Shown here piece after piece: positions 35,701 to 44,410 of a stretch of DNA of 64,000 nt. A program made the translations under genes and the position numbers. Source of the DNA: Muribaculaceae bacterium (GTDB lineage: Bacteria; Bacteroidota; Bacteroidia; Bacteroidales; Muribaculaceae); assembly GCA_029062005.1 (NCBI GenBank), contig JAIDQZ010000007.1, forward strand, positions 48,459 to 112,458, in the 5' to 3' direction. The notes below the pieces were generated by a model. That model was not told the origin of the DNA. It was given only the letters and a program-made list of their open reading frames with translations, and did no database searches. Each line of letters opens with the position of its first letter. Within the stretch, counting starts at the first letter, position 1.

Positions 35701-37440
35701 ATTCACCTGAACGACATAGATACAGGCGGCTATCAGCTCTATGAATTCCCGATTCCCGACGCAGTCGGTTGTGAATTCATAACCATTAGTTTCGAATTCG
35801 AGGCATATAGCGGACGGATCCCCGTTCTTATAGACAATATTCTGGTGACGGATCCGACAGCGACGGGCGATCCTACAAGCTGGCCACCGGCCTCAGACCT
35901 GTACTATACCCTCAACGAGGGTACAAACACACTCATACTTTCCTGGACAGCACCGACCACAACGGCAGGCAACTGGAACAAGCCCATAGGCTATAATATC
36001 TATAGAAACAGCGAGCCGGTCAACGAAAGCCTTATTACGGCAACCTCCTATTCCATCTCGCCGATCCTGAACGGCACGTATACAGTCAAGGCCGTCTACT
36101 CCAACGGAGAATCCGAGGCATCCAATCCGGTAACTGTCAAAGTAAACCTGTCAGGTCTTGATATGCCTGCCGTAACCGACCTCGATTATGTAACCGACGG
36201 GGAGGACATCATACTCAAATGGAACGCGCCTGTCTTTGAAGAAGACATTGTCCTTGCCACTGTAACCGATGGCTTTGAAAACTATCGTAATGGTGCAATT
36301 ACATTTGGCAAATGGAATACCTTGGATAATTCCCCATACGGCAACGACGGACTACGTGACTTTATCGTCGACTTTGACCTGGTCGATCTACCTACGGCCA
36401 ACTCCGGCCATGCATTCATGGTCTGGACACCGGAGAATTACATCGATCTTACGGAACATCCAGAGTGGACACCCCACTCTGGAAAGAATCTGATACTGAG
36501 TTTCTGCGACTATGCGAGCTATCTGATGGAAGCTCCGAATGACGACTGGATCATATCTCCGAAACTTGATGGCGAGTCAACAACCCTTACATTCTGGGCA
36601 CGAACCGGATCAAAAGCAAATCGCAATGACAATATCAGGGTAATGTACTCAAAAGACAGTGACGATATTTCTGACTTCACGGTAATGCCTGGAGGTGACA
36701 TCAATCTCGATACACAGTGGACAGAATACACCTTCGTTTTCCCGAAAGGGACCAAGTATTTCGCAATAAACAATTACTCTATGAAAGGATACGCGGTTCT
36801 TATCGATGACCTGGAATATCAGACCGGCGCACTGTATAATTACGACAACCTTGTCGGCTATAACGCCTATTACGAAGGAGTGCAGCTCAACAATGAACTG
36901 ATACCGGCGGACAGCGACTACAAGGAGTATACTGTGGCGTATGGCCAGGAAGGTGAATATTACGTGACAGCCGTCTATGATCAGGGTGAATCCGAACCCT
37001 CGAATATCGTGACTGTCTCCTTCGCTCCGTTGGCGATTCCGGCTGTCTCGGATCTTACAGGAACTGTCGAGAATGACATACTGACCCTGACATGGTCTGA
37101 GCCTGCCGGCGTAGGGACAAGTGATGTCTCATTCCTGATCGGATATTATATCTATAGAGACGGTGAAATCCTTAATCCGGATATGGGAATAATATGGTCT
37201 GACGCAGACTTAAGATACATCGTTGACCCTGCTGTCTCAGGCAGCTATACAGTCAGGGCATTCTATCTGGATGGCGAATCGGAAGATTCCAATATCGTCG
37301 TGATTATCGCGACTACCGGAATATCAGATATACGTGACACCGACAAAGATGACGTTTTCTACGATCTTATGGGAATAAAGGTCGATCGACCTGTAAAGGG
37401 TCAGCTCTACATACACAATGGCAAGAAGATAATATTCTGA
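32734..37440 (+). CDS. Giant secreted choice-of-anchor J / fibronectin-III protein
   Basis: 1568 residues. The N terminus is hydrophobic (LALAGMATGAFLWTTASK). Residues ~85-310 look like a beta-propeller-like portion (YSEDWKYDDYGVYTFSAQ, MDYDPIDDRAYGCFYGDGS, IAVAINDRGYAYGI type blades). Then come several fibronectin-III modules (for example VTDVKVIKESDTELTVAWDAP and VTDLDYVTDGEDIILKWNAP). Three modules resemble choice-of-anchor J/cleaved-adhesin domains (FTFDTEEDYNIFTVIDN, LPFKESFADATPSYYWAFL and VTDGFENYRNGAITFGKW). The end is a T9SS-like tail (VFYDLMGIKVDRPVKGQLYI). Such proteins are exported, surface-attached and thought to bind matrix or glycans. It is a single uninterrupted frame with its own promoter and a strong hairpin after it. 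Confidence 0.8.
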   Translation: MKLLNITTRLALAGMATGAFLWTTASKQEAPAKVSLKSYKASECLSHWQKKKSTTSQSEFQALSKTGGKAAPATNAVQFECSLLYSEDWKYDDYGVYTFSAQSPVAFKERFLTENAQTGGGFFTDRYYYMTYYSEDYFTGEMAVYTSVYDKNSGEEVDGISQGMEALATDMDYDPIDDRAYGCFYGDGSTTVWGYMDPKTGEVVQLAPLSDELAAVAINDRGYAYGITSEGVLVSINKRTGQLSTIGNTNYPPAYLQTAAFGSDGKLYWAASSELYYSTLFQVDLTDGHLTTVETFYSDKEIVAMSAISPKPSTSAPAKAEDLKITTNGDLLTFGLSFTIPSRTYGASFLTGNVDYEVIIDGVTAKTGTDLPGSNVDLTLTAENAGNHYISVILSNASGNSEKSSLRQWIGIDEPMPVTDVKVIKESDTELTVAWDAPKNSVNGGFFDNSRLSYTVTRLPDYKIVSQNQKGLSFTDDLSALKGQSLVRYIITPYADTVEGASVTSEGIIMGKAFQVPIEFTFDTEEDYNIFTVIDNNETVYQDSGCWLYSPSGQVAGYNTGSKDGDDWLITPGIRLYADRKYIFSHDVLCYSDYWPDEYEVYLGNAATTAGMTTRLIEPTTIWWDEFRTKTLTITVPTDGVYYFGFHALSEAGGAFFLIDNISIKESLKLQAPGAVENLAISAGANGALEATITFDAPTHTVEGADVSSISTITVARDGKIVHTFNNPTPGETLTFHDILEAKGMTTYTVTPINSEGEGQSNAAEAWIGPDVPVAPVNPNITLDSNRHPVISWEAPSGPGMHGGYVDYANVTYSVYNGMTGLGLVQGIKTTCYTDESTDIDNSSVDQKLYTYIVMPFYETEFGGDASALYISGAPYQLPFKESFADATPSYYWAFLRSDGEGWKLADDMTAFSQDNDNGLMYYVPYRPEVVTTAMSGKISMKDVENPSLSFHLAKLELADNGFADYDPDTDYLNIKVSYDNFTPVTLASIHLNDIDTGGYQLYEFPIPDAVGCEFITISFEFEAYSGRIPVLIDNILVTDPTATGDPTSWPPASDLYYTLNEGTNTLILSWTAPTTTAGNWNKPIGYNIYRNSEPVNESLITATSYSISPILNGTYTVKAVYSNGESEASNPVTVKVNLSGLDMPAVTDLDYVTDGEDIILKWNAPVFEEDIVLATVTDGFENYRNGAITFGKWNTLDNSPYGNDGLRDFIVDFDLVDLPTANSGHAFMVWTPENYIDLTEHPEWTPHSGKNLILSFCDYASYLMEAPNDDWIISPKLDGESTTLTFWARTGSKANRNDNIRVMYSKDSDDISDFTVMPGGDINLDTQWTEYTFVFPKGTKYFAINNYSMKGYAVLIDDLEYQTGALYNYDNLVGYNAYYEGVQLNNELIPADSDYKEYTVAYGQEGEYYVTAVYDQGESEPSNIVTVSFAPLAIPAVSDLTGTVENDILTLTWSEPAGVGTSDVSFLIGYYIYRDGEILNPDMGIIWSDADLRYIVDPAVSGSYTVRAFYLDGESEDSNIVVIIATTGISDIRDTDKDDVFYDLMGIKVDRPVKGQLYIHNGKKIIF

Positions 37441-37451
37441 CAGTACGGATA

Positions 37452-37498
37452 ATAAGAGGGGAGTGTGCCTGATATAATCAGGCACACTCCCCTCTTAT
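37452..37498. terminator. Perfect 21-bp hairpin between convergent genes
   Basis: Bases 37452-37472 are exactly complementary to 37478-37498, with a TATAA loop. There is no T-tract. It lies 3 bases from the end of the AraC-type gene and 11 from the end of the giant secreted gene, so it can end both transcripts. Confidence 0.8.
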
Positions 37499-37501
37499 AG
37501 A

Positions 37502-39190
37502 TCACTGTTTATCGCGAACCAATCGCATGAATTCGGAAGGAAGCATACCGACATTATTACGGAAGGCTTTCGTAAAGGTTGAACGTGTATTGAAGCCAAC
37601 GCTCTCGCTGATCGCATCAATTGTAAGATTCCCGTATATTCCTATGTCTGACATGCGTCTGCAAGCCTCCCTGATCCTATATTTATTGAGTAGATTGCCA
37701 AATGTCATACCATAGTGTTCGTTAATGACCCTCGACACATAGCTTGTATTGGATTCCACAAGAGATGTAAGCCTTATGAGCGAAAACGAATTATCACAGA
37801 CCTCGTCAACATCACCCATAACCTTTTCTATCTTTTCAATTAATTCCCGCCTGGTGTCGGAGGTCATTGCGCTATCCTTATACTTTTCATCCTCAGGCTC
37901 TCTGTCTTCAATGGATCTGTTCTTCCCACAAGACTCATGATTTTCGCCGTCTTTATCCAATTGCCTATCCCCGCCACCCAACAAAGTAGACATCTGAGTA
38001 TATATAACGTTGTTCTTCAATCTCAACTGCCTGTTTTTGCGGATTAAGATACACGATACAGACACCAACACAACAACAAGCAACAAACAAAGAACCAGAA
38101 TATTAGTACGAATCCTTTTAGCCGCCTCTTCCTCGGAGGCAATCCGGCTTATCCTATCGATCTCAATTCCTAAGCGAGTAGGCCCAAGCATAGCTATATC
38201 CTTGGTTAAAAGATCTTTAGCCTCATAAGACCTTAAACGATATTCATCGGAGGCAGTCTTATCACCTAATTCCCCATACAAACGGGACAACAAATCATAC
38301 GTTTCAACGTAAACATCTGCAAGGTTTATATCGCTTTCCACTTCAAAAACATCCTTAAGGTGATCAATTGCCGTTTTATAATCACCCTTGTTGACTTCAA
38401 CAGCAGCAAGACAGAAATCAGCCATAAAGCGATCTCGCGGATCCGCGGAAGATACCGAATCACGAAAAGCGATAAATAGATCACGTGCTTCATGATAGCG
38501 TTTGTCCAAAACAGCACCCATACCATCGTTCAGGATCTTACATATGTCATAACCAGGAGCAGAATCAGGCATATGATTGTTAAGAATCTCCTCGTATCTT
38601 TTATGCAATCCTGAATCCACCTTAAACGGCATGTCAAGCATAACAAGATTTATATATGCGGAATTTACCAGTCCCCATTCTTTTGCAGCCAAACCTTCAG
38701 AAAGCGCCTTTTCATAATATCTACGACCTCGCATTTCTCCACCAACAAGTCTTGAGTCAGGAAAGATATATTCATACATATTGTATATGTTACCGATGTT
38801 GAGAAGAATCTCAGCATGAGTTACAGTATCCCCAAGCGAACCGGCAATCTCCTCAGCATCCTGTAGAGACCGGTAGGCATTGGCATAGTCATTAAGTCTA
38901 ATGTAATAAAGGCGCCCGATCTCCAAAAGCGAATTGGCAACAAGCCGGCGAATGTCATCATTATCGGTTTTTCTATTAAGTTCCACCAGCAACGAGTAAT
39001 GAATCAATGCACTGTCGACCTTATTGGCCCTACGGTATGATTCGGCCTTTTCAAACATCTCCATAGGTGTGGCAACAATCGAAAGATCAGAGATCGGCAC
39101 AGACGCAGCCACAGAAATCCATACAGACAATACCATTATCGGCAGTGTAAGCACTGGCGTCAATATTCGAATTACTGAATTTAACTTCAT
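37502..39190 (-). CDS. Membrane-anchored TPR regulator with AraC-type HTH
   Basis: 562 residues. A signal or anchor segment (about 8-30) is followed by TPR-like helices in the periplasm (about 45-330, for example FEKAESYRRANKVDSALIHYSLL and ADVYVETYDLLSRLYGELGD). One transmembrane helix (363-384) leads to a cytoplasmic part with an AraC-type helix-turn-helix at about 455-560 (LIRLTSLVESNTSYVSRVIN; LTIDAISESVGFNTRSTFTKAF). This one-protein sensor-regulator layout is common in Bacteroidota. It probably controls nearby secreted or glycan genes; the signal is unknown. It converges on the giant adhesin-like gene. Confidence 0.85.
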   Translation of the reverse strand: MKLNSVIRILTPVLTLPIMVLSVWISVAASVPISDLSIVATPMEMFEKAESYRRANKVDSALIHYSLLVELNRKTDNDDIRRLVANSLLEIGRLYYIRLNDYANAYRSLQDAEEIAGSLGDTVTHAEILLNIGNIYNMYEYIFPDSRLVGGEMRGRRYYEKALSEGLAAKEWGLVNSAYINLVMLDMPFKVDSGLHKRYEEILNNHMPDSAPGYDICKILNDGMGAVLDKRYHEARDLFIAFRDSVSSADPRDRFMADFCLAAVEVNKGDYKTAIDHLKDVFEVESDINLADVYVETYDLLSRLYGELGDKTASDEYRLRSYEAKDLLTKDIAMLGPTRLGIEIDRISRIASEEEAAKRIRTNILVLCLLLVVVLVSVSCILIRKNRQLRLKNNVIYTQMSTLLGGGDRQLDKDGENHESCGKNRSIEDREPEDEKYKDSAMTSDTRRELIEKIEKVMGDVDEVCDNSFSLIRLTSLVESNTSYVSRVINEHYGMTFGNLLNKYRIREACRRMSDIGIYGNLTIDAISESVGFNTRSTFTKAFRNNVGMLPSEFMRLVRDKQ

Positions 39191-39251
39191 AAGCGATAAT
39201 TATAATCAACCCGCTACAGGCTATCCGCAGCCTATCATGTGTAACAAAATA

Positions 39252-39259
39252 CAAAAGTA
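39252..39259 (-). promoter_or_regulatory. -7 box for the TPR-AraC regulator
   Basis: TACTTTTG on the minus strand fits TAnnTTTG, ~60 bases before the ATG at 39190. The 39191-39613 gap is AT-rich and otherwise shows only the promoter and hairpin listed for the next gene. Confidence 0.45.
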
Positions 39260-39506
39260 GTATAAATTTACAAATAAACCGACATAATACTTGATAAAAA
39301 TCAAATATTATATTAAATTGGCAATTTACCAAGTAACAATCATAATTCAGGCCTCTACCGAAACAATACAGACAAAACGCGCGAAGTCATATCTCCATAA
39401 GAGAAGTGAATCGGACATAAAAATTACGTTTATAAAAACACATAGACTTGGCATGAATGAATTAGAAAATTCCATAGACAAGTATCAATTATATTTGAAT
39501 TATTAT

Positions 39507-39514
39507 TAATTTTG
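39507..39514 (+). promoter_or_regulatory. -7 box for the DUF4491 gene
   Basis: TAATTTTG fits TAnnTTTG and gives a leader of about 95 bases. Confidence 0.55.
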
Positions 39515-39555
39515 CATTTAAAATATACTATAGGCATATCGGCTTAGATAAAAGC

Positions 39556-39587
39556 AAACCTGAACTGCTAAACGGCTGCTCAGGTTT
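39556..39587 (+). promoter_or_regulatory. Leader hairpin before the DUF4491 gene
   Basis: AAACCTGA (39556-39563) pairs with TCAGGTTT (39580-39587) in the transcribed leader, ending 26 bases before the ATG. It could affect translation; no known riboswitch is recognised. Confidence 0.35.
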
Positions 39588-39613
39588 AGATTCGACACAA
39601 AAAGTAAGACATT

Positions 39614-39976
39614 ATGATACAGGAATTCCTAACAGAATATAATCTCGAGGGGATAGCTATAGGACTGATCACTTTCCTCATAATCGGAGTGTTTCATCCC
39701 CTCGTGATCAAGGGTGAATATTATATGGGCCAGAAGTGCAACTGGTTTTTCGCCATCGGGGGAATCGGGACATTGGCAGCTTCTCTGCTGACACATGGCA
39801 TAGCATCAATACTCTGCGGAGTGACTTCCTTCTCATGCTTCTGGTCGATACTGGAGGTGAAAGAACAGAGGGAGCGCGTGCGGAAGGGTTGGTTTCCGGC
39901 AAATCCAAAGCGTAAAGAGAAATACACAACAGGTAGCAACAAGCATGACAGCTACCATTGCGCCAAACACAGATGA
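39614..39976 (+). CDS. DUF4491 family membrane protein
   Basis: 120 residues with three hydrophobic segments (about 13-33, 45-65 and 66-83). The segments LEGIAIGLITFLIIGVFHPL, VIKGEYYMGQKCNWFFAIGG and the end ILEVKEQRERVRKGWFPANP are the hallmarks of DUF4491, a small integral-membrane family common in Bacteroidales. Function is unknown. It sits just upstream of the GH29 gene in the same direction, with a 37-base gap, so it may be co-transcribed with it. The family call is firm; a role in glycan use is only a positional hint. Confidence 0.88.
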   Translation: MIQEFLTEYNLEGIAIGLITFLIIGVFHPLVIKGEYYMGQKCNWFFAIGGIGTLAASLLTHGIASILCGVTSFSCFWSILEVKEQRERVRKGWFPANPKRKEKYTTGSNKHDSYHCAKHR

Positions 39977-40013
39977 TGTATTGAATTAGAAACTATAATA
40001 AACCAGCTTCAAT

Positions 40014-41768
40014 ATGAAAATAAGGGCTTTCTTTCTATTCTGGGCGATAACTATTCTCAATGTCTATCCAATTCATGCCGCGAGGCCGGCTACTCTGGTA
40101 GAGCCCGTTCCTGATATACCCAAATCACTTCCTATCGGGTCTGTACCGATGGGGAATCTGGATGACTTTGCGGAATATCAACTTGACCTGGAGATGGAGG
40201 ATGGTCCGTTTAAAGCGAATTGGGAATCGATAGAGTCAAACTACCCCGGTACTCCTGAATGGCTGCGCGATGCCAAGTTCGGTATATGGGTGCATTTCGG
40301 TCCGCAGTCGGCGGGGCAGAGCGGCGACTGGTATGCCCGCAACCTCTACAAGGAAGACCATAAGGCATATGCCAACCACCTGAAAAATTTCGGACATCCG
40401 TCAAAGATCGGATATAAGGAAGTGCTTCGCGACTGGAATCCCGATAGCCTTGATCCCGAGTATCTTACAGACCTCTATCATAAGGCAGGCGCACGTTTCC
40501 TCATGATTCAGGGAGTGCATCACGACAACTATGACCTCTGGAACTCACAATACCAGCCTTGGAATTCCGTCAACATCGGTCCGCATCGTGACTTGCTCAG
40601 GGAATGGGCGGAGGCCTGCCGCAAGCATGACATGCGCTATGGAGTGACATTCCACCATGAATACACCTGGTGGTGGTGGCAGACTGCGTTCGGTGCTGAT
40701 TCCGAAGGAGAGTTTGCCGGAGTACCGTATGATGGCAATCTCACCTTGAAAGATGGTGAAGGCCAGTGGTGGGAAGGTTATGATCCAAGGTTGCTTTATG
40801 GAGTCGATCTGAGGGAATACGAGACGGTGGATAAGAACGCCCACAGTCCCTGGTCGCCTCCGAAGCCCGGCATATTCACCAATCATCTTGACTATGCGAA
40901 ATGGTATGCTAAACAATGGGCGCAGCGCATCATGGACGTGACAGAGAACTATGATCCCGACTTCATATACACCGACGGAACCGTCCAGGGACCCTTTACC
41001 GGTGACGGAACGGGTACGGGGATAAAGTCTAATGCAATGCCGCACGTAATGGCTGATTACTACAACAAGATGCTGAAGAACCGCGGAAAGGTGGATGGAT
41101 TCAGCATCATAAAGTTCCGTAATCCTACCAACGGAGCTGTCAATACCGCTGAATTCGACTTTCCCGACACCATCAATTCGTCACAGCCCTGGATAAGGGA
41201 GGCGCCGGTCGGCGACTGGTTCTACGCTCCGGGCTTTACTTACGATTCCGGCATGATGATAAAGTTCATCATCGAGTCGATAGCACGTGACGGAAACGCC
41301 GCGCTTAACATCTGCCTTCTTCCCGACGGAAGCATCGAGCCTGAGTGCGTGCGTATGCTTGAGGAAGTGGGCGACTGGATGGCGCGGAACGGAGAAGCTG
41401 TCTACGGAAGCCGTGCCTGGCATAAGTTAGGAGAAGGGGGTGAGAAAGATGGCAAGCTCCGCAAGTTGCCTGGCGGAGGACTTAGGAAAAGACATGCCGA
41501 GTTTCTGTTCTCACCGGAGGACTTCCGGTTCACTCAAGGGAAGAACGGCAGCCTATATGCCTTCTGCATGACAGTGCCGGAAGAAGGGACGGACATACTG
41601 ATCAAGTCTCTCGCCAATGTAGCGAAAGAGGCTCCTGAGATTAAGGATGTCAAGCTTCTTGGATACGAAAGTCCTTTGACATGGACACAGACTGACAGCG
41701 GACTGTCAGTGACTCTGCCTTCTGATCTTTCAGACTTCAAATCGGCGCTTGTATTCCGGATAGATTAA
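40014..41768 (+). CDS. Secreted GH29 alpha-L-fucosidase
   Basis: 584 residues. Signal peptide about 1-23, then a ~45-residue leader (TLVEPVPDIPKSLPIGSVPMG..) also present at the 3' end of the hydrolase gene at 28722. Then comes the GH29 catalytic domain: PEWLRDAKFGIWVHFGPQS (81-99), RFLMIQGVHHDNYDLWNS (161-178), VTFHHEYTWW, and the expected nucleophile Asp321 in PDFIYTDGTVQG. The C-terminal ~90 residues form a beta-sandwich (FRFTQGKNGSLYAFCM). It removes terminal alpha-L-fucose from host or plant glycans. The adjacent GH3 enzyme is probably co-regulated. The acid/base residue was not assigned. Confidence 0.9.
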   Translation: MKIRAFFLFWAITILNVYPIHAARPATLVEPVPDIPKSLPIGSVPMGNLDDFAEYQLDLEMEDGPFKANWESIESNYPGTPEWLRDAKFGIWVHFGPQSAGQSGDWYARNLYKEDHKAYANHLKNFGHPSKIGYKEVLRDWNPDSLDPEYLTDLYHKAGARFLMIQGVHHDNYDLWNSQYQPWNSVNIGPHRDLLREWAEACRKHDMRYGVTFHHEYTWWWWQTAFGADSEGEFAGVPYDGNLTLKDGEGQWWEGYDPRLLYGVDLREYETVDKNAHSPWSPPKPGIFTNHLDYAKWYAKQWAQRIMDVTENYDPDFIYTDGTVQGPFTGDGTGTGIKSNAMPHVMADYYNKMLKNRGKVDGFSIIKFRNPTNGAVNTAEFDFPDTINSSQPWIREAPVGDWFYAPGFTYDSGMMIKFIIESIARDGNAALNICLLPDGSIEPECVRMLEEVGDWMARNGEAVYGSRAWHKLGEGGEKDGKLRKLPGGGLRKRHAEFLFSPEDFRFTQGKNGSLYAFCMTVPEEGTDILIKSLANVAKEAPEIKDVKLLGYESPLTWTQTDSGLSVTLPSDLSDFKSALVFRID

Positions 41769-41897
41769 AATTTTTATAGCAACAGCAAACGCTCTTACTG
41801 CAAAGGTGGTCGTATTTTCACGAACTTTGCAGGACTTAAATCTAATAATGATAAATTATAAGATGCCAAATTGGCATATTGAAGAATACTGATTGAA

Positions 41898-44228
41898 ATG
41901 AAGAAATTTGTGATGGCTTTGTGTGCTACGGCGGCCCTCTGCGGCTGCAACAGTAAGGTGAGTGATGTGGATGCCCGCGTTGATGCGCTCTATAATAAGA
42001 TGAGTCAGGAAGAGCGTGTAATGCAGCTGCGCAGCTGCATGATGGATGTGCTTTTCGATGAAAACGGAAAACTCGATCCTGCCAAGTGCGATTCACTTAT
42101 ACCAAACGGCATCGGGCATTTCTGCCAGTTTGCAAGCCAGATACCTTTGGATCCCAATACGCTGCGTGACAAGGTAGCAGCCGTACAAGACTGGCTCATA
42201 AATAATACGCCGAACGGTATTCCTGCGCTCTTCCATGAAGAAGTTCTTTCAGGTATCAACACACTTGGCTCAACCATATACCCGCAGCAGATCGGACAGG
42301 CATGTTCCTTCAATCCGGGACTTGCCGTATTGAAGACCCGCCAGACCTCTAATGCCCTGCGACAGATGGGTGGAGTACTCTCCCTATCTCCAATGGTCGA
42401 CGTGTGCCGCAATCCATCGTTCAACCGCCTGGAGGAATCCTACGGCGAAGACGACTATCTGTCGGCTGTGATGGGAGTGGCTTTTGTCAACGGACTTCAA
42501 CAGGGGGATCTGAAAAAGGGAGTAGGTGCATGCTCCAAACATTATCTCGGTTACGGTGGTGGCGGAGATGCAGATGAAAAGGAGATGATGGAAGAAATAC
42601 TCTTGCCGCATGAGACGATGATCCGTATGGCAGGAAGCAAAGCCGTGATGCCCGGCTATCATGCCGTAAAAGGCACAAACTGTGCGGCAAACGACTGGAT
42701 CCTGCGTGACATTTTACGCGACTATGTGGGATTTGACGGAATGGTAGTGAGCGACTACACCGCTATCGATCAGCTTCCCGGCAACGACAATACCGAGAGA
42801 GCTGCAATGGCAATCAATGGGGGAACTGATGTCGATTTTTGCCACGGTACCTGCTATGCCAATCTTCAGGAGGCTATTGACAAAGGACTCGTAAGTCAGG
42901 AGACTTTCGAGAAGGCTGTGAAGAATGTGCTGAAATATAAGATGGAAGCCGGCCTTTTCGACAAGGATGCATATTTCTACAGCAAAGAGGAGATTAAACT
43001 TGACACTCCTGAAGAGCGTCAGACAGCATACGACATTGCTTCGCAATCGGTAGTGCTTCTTGAAAATAATGGTGTGCTCCCTCTTAAGGATAATGAGAAG
43101 GTTTTTGTCACTGGACCTAATGCCAATTCAATGTGGGCGATGTGTGGCGACTATTCATTCCCGAGTATGAATTATTTCTGGAAATTCAGAATGGACGAAG
43201 TGGACGATCCACATATTGTAAAACTTCTGGAAGGTCTGAAATCGCGCAACCCGGAGAAAGTTGAGATTTCCTATTCCCGTGGTTGCGACTGGACGGATAC
43301 CATCGAGACAAAATTCAACAAATTCGGTGATGAACGTGCTTGGGAGTACAGAACTCTTCATCGAAAAGTGGAATCAGGCGAGAAAGCCGACTGGAACGAG
43401 GCGATCAGAATGGCGAAGGATGCTGACGTGATCATAGCCGCCATGGGAGAGAACGTGATGTTGTGCGGCGAGAACCGTGACCGCGAGGGTCTGAGGCTGC
43501 CAGGCCGTCAGGAGGAATATGTAAAGGCATTGATTTCTACCGGCAAACCGGTTGTGCTGGTGCTCTTCGGAGGACGTGCACAGGTTATTTCCGGAATCGC
43601 CGACAAGTGCGCTGCGATCATTCAGGCTTGGTATCCGGGTGAAGAGGGAGGCAATGCGTTGGCAGACATCCTATATGGAAAGATCTCGCCATCAGGTAAA
43701 CTGTCGGTAAGCTATCCCAATACTGAAGTGTATGGCCCGCTCTGCTATCTTTATTCTGCCGGAAAAGATCCTCGCGTGGCGTGGGAATTCGGATATGGAA
43801 AGAGTTATACTACTTTTGAATACGCCAATCTTACAGTCGACAAAGATGCCTCCACTGCATCTGATGGCATCACGGTTACTTTCGATGTCAAGAATACAGG
43901 CGAAGTGAAGGGTGACGAAATCGCACAGGTATATCTTTCGCCGGGAGAGGACAATCAGAATATCCGTCCCATAAAACTTCAGGGTTTCACGAGGGTCTCA
44001 TTGGAACCCGGAGAGACCAAGAAAGTTCAGGTGACACTCTATCCCGACCAGTTTGGATACTATACCAATGACGGTCAGCGCCAATGGAACATCAATCCTG
44101 GCAAATATACCGTCAAGATAGGTGCCTCCTCACAAGATATCCGTCTTCAGAATGAAATTGAACTCAAAGGCAACAAAGTATCAAAGCCAATACGTGATCT
44201 ATATTTCTCGGAAGCGCACGTGCAATAA
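41898..44228 (+). CDS. GH3 beta-glycosidase lipoprotein
   Basis: 776 residues, a predicted lipoprotein (Cys17 in ALCGC). GH3 N-terminal barrel with NGIPALFHEEVLSG, the KHY motif (214-216) and the nucleophile Asp286 in FDGMVVSDYTAI. The C-terminal alpha/beta domain has VVLLENNGVLPLKDN, AWYPGEEGGNALADILYG and PSGKLSVSYP. A fibronectin-III-like domain (VTFDVKNTGEVKGDEIAQVYLS..) ends it. GH3 members of this length are beta-glucosidases or beta-xylosidases acting on oligosaccharides at the periplasmic face or outer membrane; specificity cannot be told. It lies 129 bases downstream of the fucosidase. A weak box (GAACTTTG, 41822-41829) lies upstream. A REP-like hairpin follows. Confidence 0.92.
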   Translation: MKKFVMALCATAALCGCNSKVSDVDARVDALYNKMSQEERVMQLRSCMMDVLFDENGKLDPAKCDSLIPNGIGHFCQFASQIPLDPNTLRDKVAAVQDWLINNTPNGIPALFHEEVLSGINTLGSTIYPQQIGQACSFNPGLAVLKTRQTSNALRQMGGVLSLSPMVDVCRNPSFNRLEESYGEDDYLSAVMGVAFVNGLQQGDLKKGVGACSKHYLGYGGGGDADEKEMMEEILLPHETMIRMAGSKAVMPGYHAVKGTNCAANDWILRDILRDYVGFDGMVVSDYTAIDQLPGNDNTERAAMAINGGTDVDFCHGTCYANLQEAIDKGLVSQETFEKAVKNVLKYKMEAGLFDKDAYFYSKEEIKLDTPEERQTAYDIASQSVVLLENNGVLPLKDNEKVFVTGPNANSMWAMCGDYSFPSMNYFWKFRMDEVDDPHIVKLLEGLKSRNPEKVEISYSRGCDWTDTIETKFNKFGDERAWEYRTLHRKVESGEKADWNEAIRMAKDADVIIAAMGENVMLCGENRDREGLRLPGRQEEYVKALISTGKPVVLVLFGGRAQVISGIADKCAAIIQAWYPGEEGGNALADILYGKISPSGKLSVSYPNTEVYGPLCYLYSAGKDPRVAWEFGYGKSYTTFEYANLTVDKDASTASDGITVTFDVKNTGEVKGDEIAQVYLSPGEDNQNIRPIKLQGFTRVSLEPGETKKVQVTLYPDQFGYYTNDGQRQWNINPGKYTVKIGASSQDIRLQNEIELKGNKVSKPIRDLYFSEAHVQ

Positions 44229-44236
44229 AAAAATCC

Positions 44237-44269
44237 TTGTAGGGATGTGCTACGCGCACATCCCCACAA
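44237..44269. repeat. REP-like hairpin after the GH3 gene
   Basis: TTGTAGGGATGTGC (44237-44250) pairs with GCACATCCCCACAA (44256-44269): a 14-bp stem with one mismatch and a TACGC loop. The 9-mer GTAGGGATG is shared, inverted, with the element between gadB and glsA. An A-run precedes it. Confidence 0.72.
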
Positions 44270-44345
44270 TGTCATAAGAGCTTAAACACTGAATTTATGT
44301 GCGATGCTCAATGCTGTAACTGCAGTGCGAAGCTAAAAAACATCA

Positions 44346-44377
44346 TTTGCATTAGTTGATATTTTTTTGTAAATTTG
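44346..44377 (+). promoter_or_regulatory. -33/-7 promoter of the Fic gene
   Basis: TTTG (44346-44349), then exactly 20 bases, then TAAATTTG (44370-44377): the best Bacteroidota promoter match in the window, 33 bases before the ATG. Confidence 0.75.
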
Positions 44378-44410
44378 CATAATGATGGTGGACCCATCTT
44401 TTAGCCCCCT

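Noticed and set aside
39291..39509. 72-residue frame in the 39.2-39.6 kb gap
   Set aside because: Low-complexity Ile/Lys/Tyr-rich translation of AT-rich DNA, overlapping the promoter of the DUF4491 gene.
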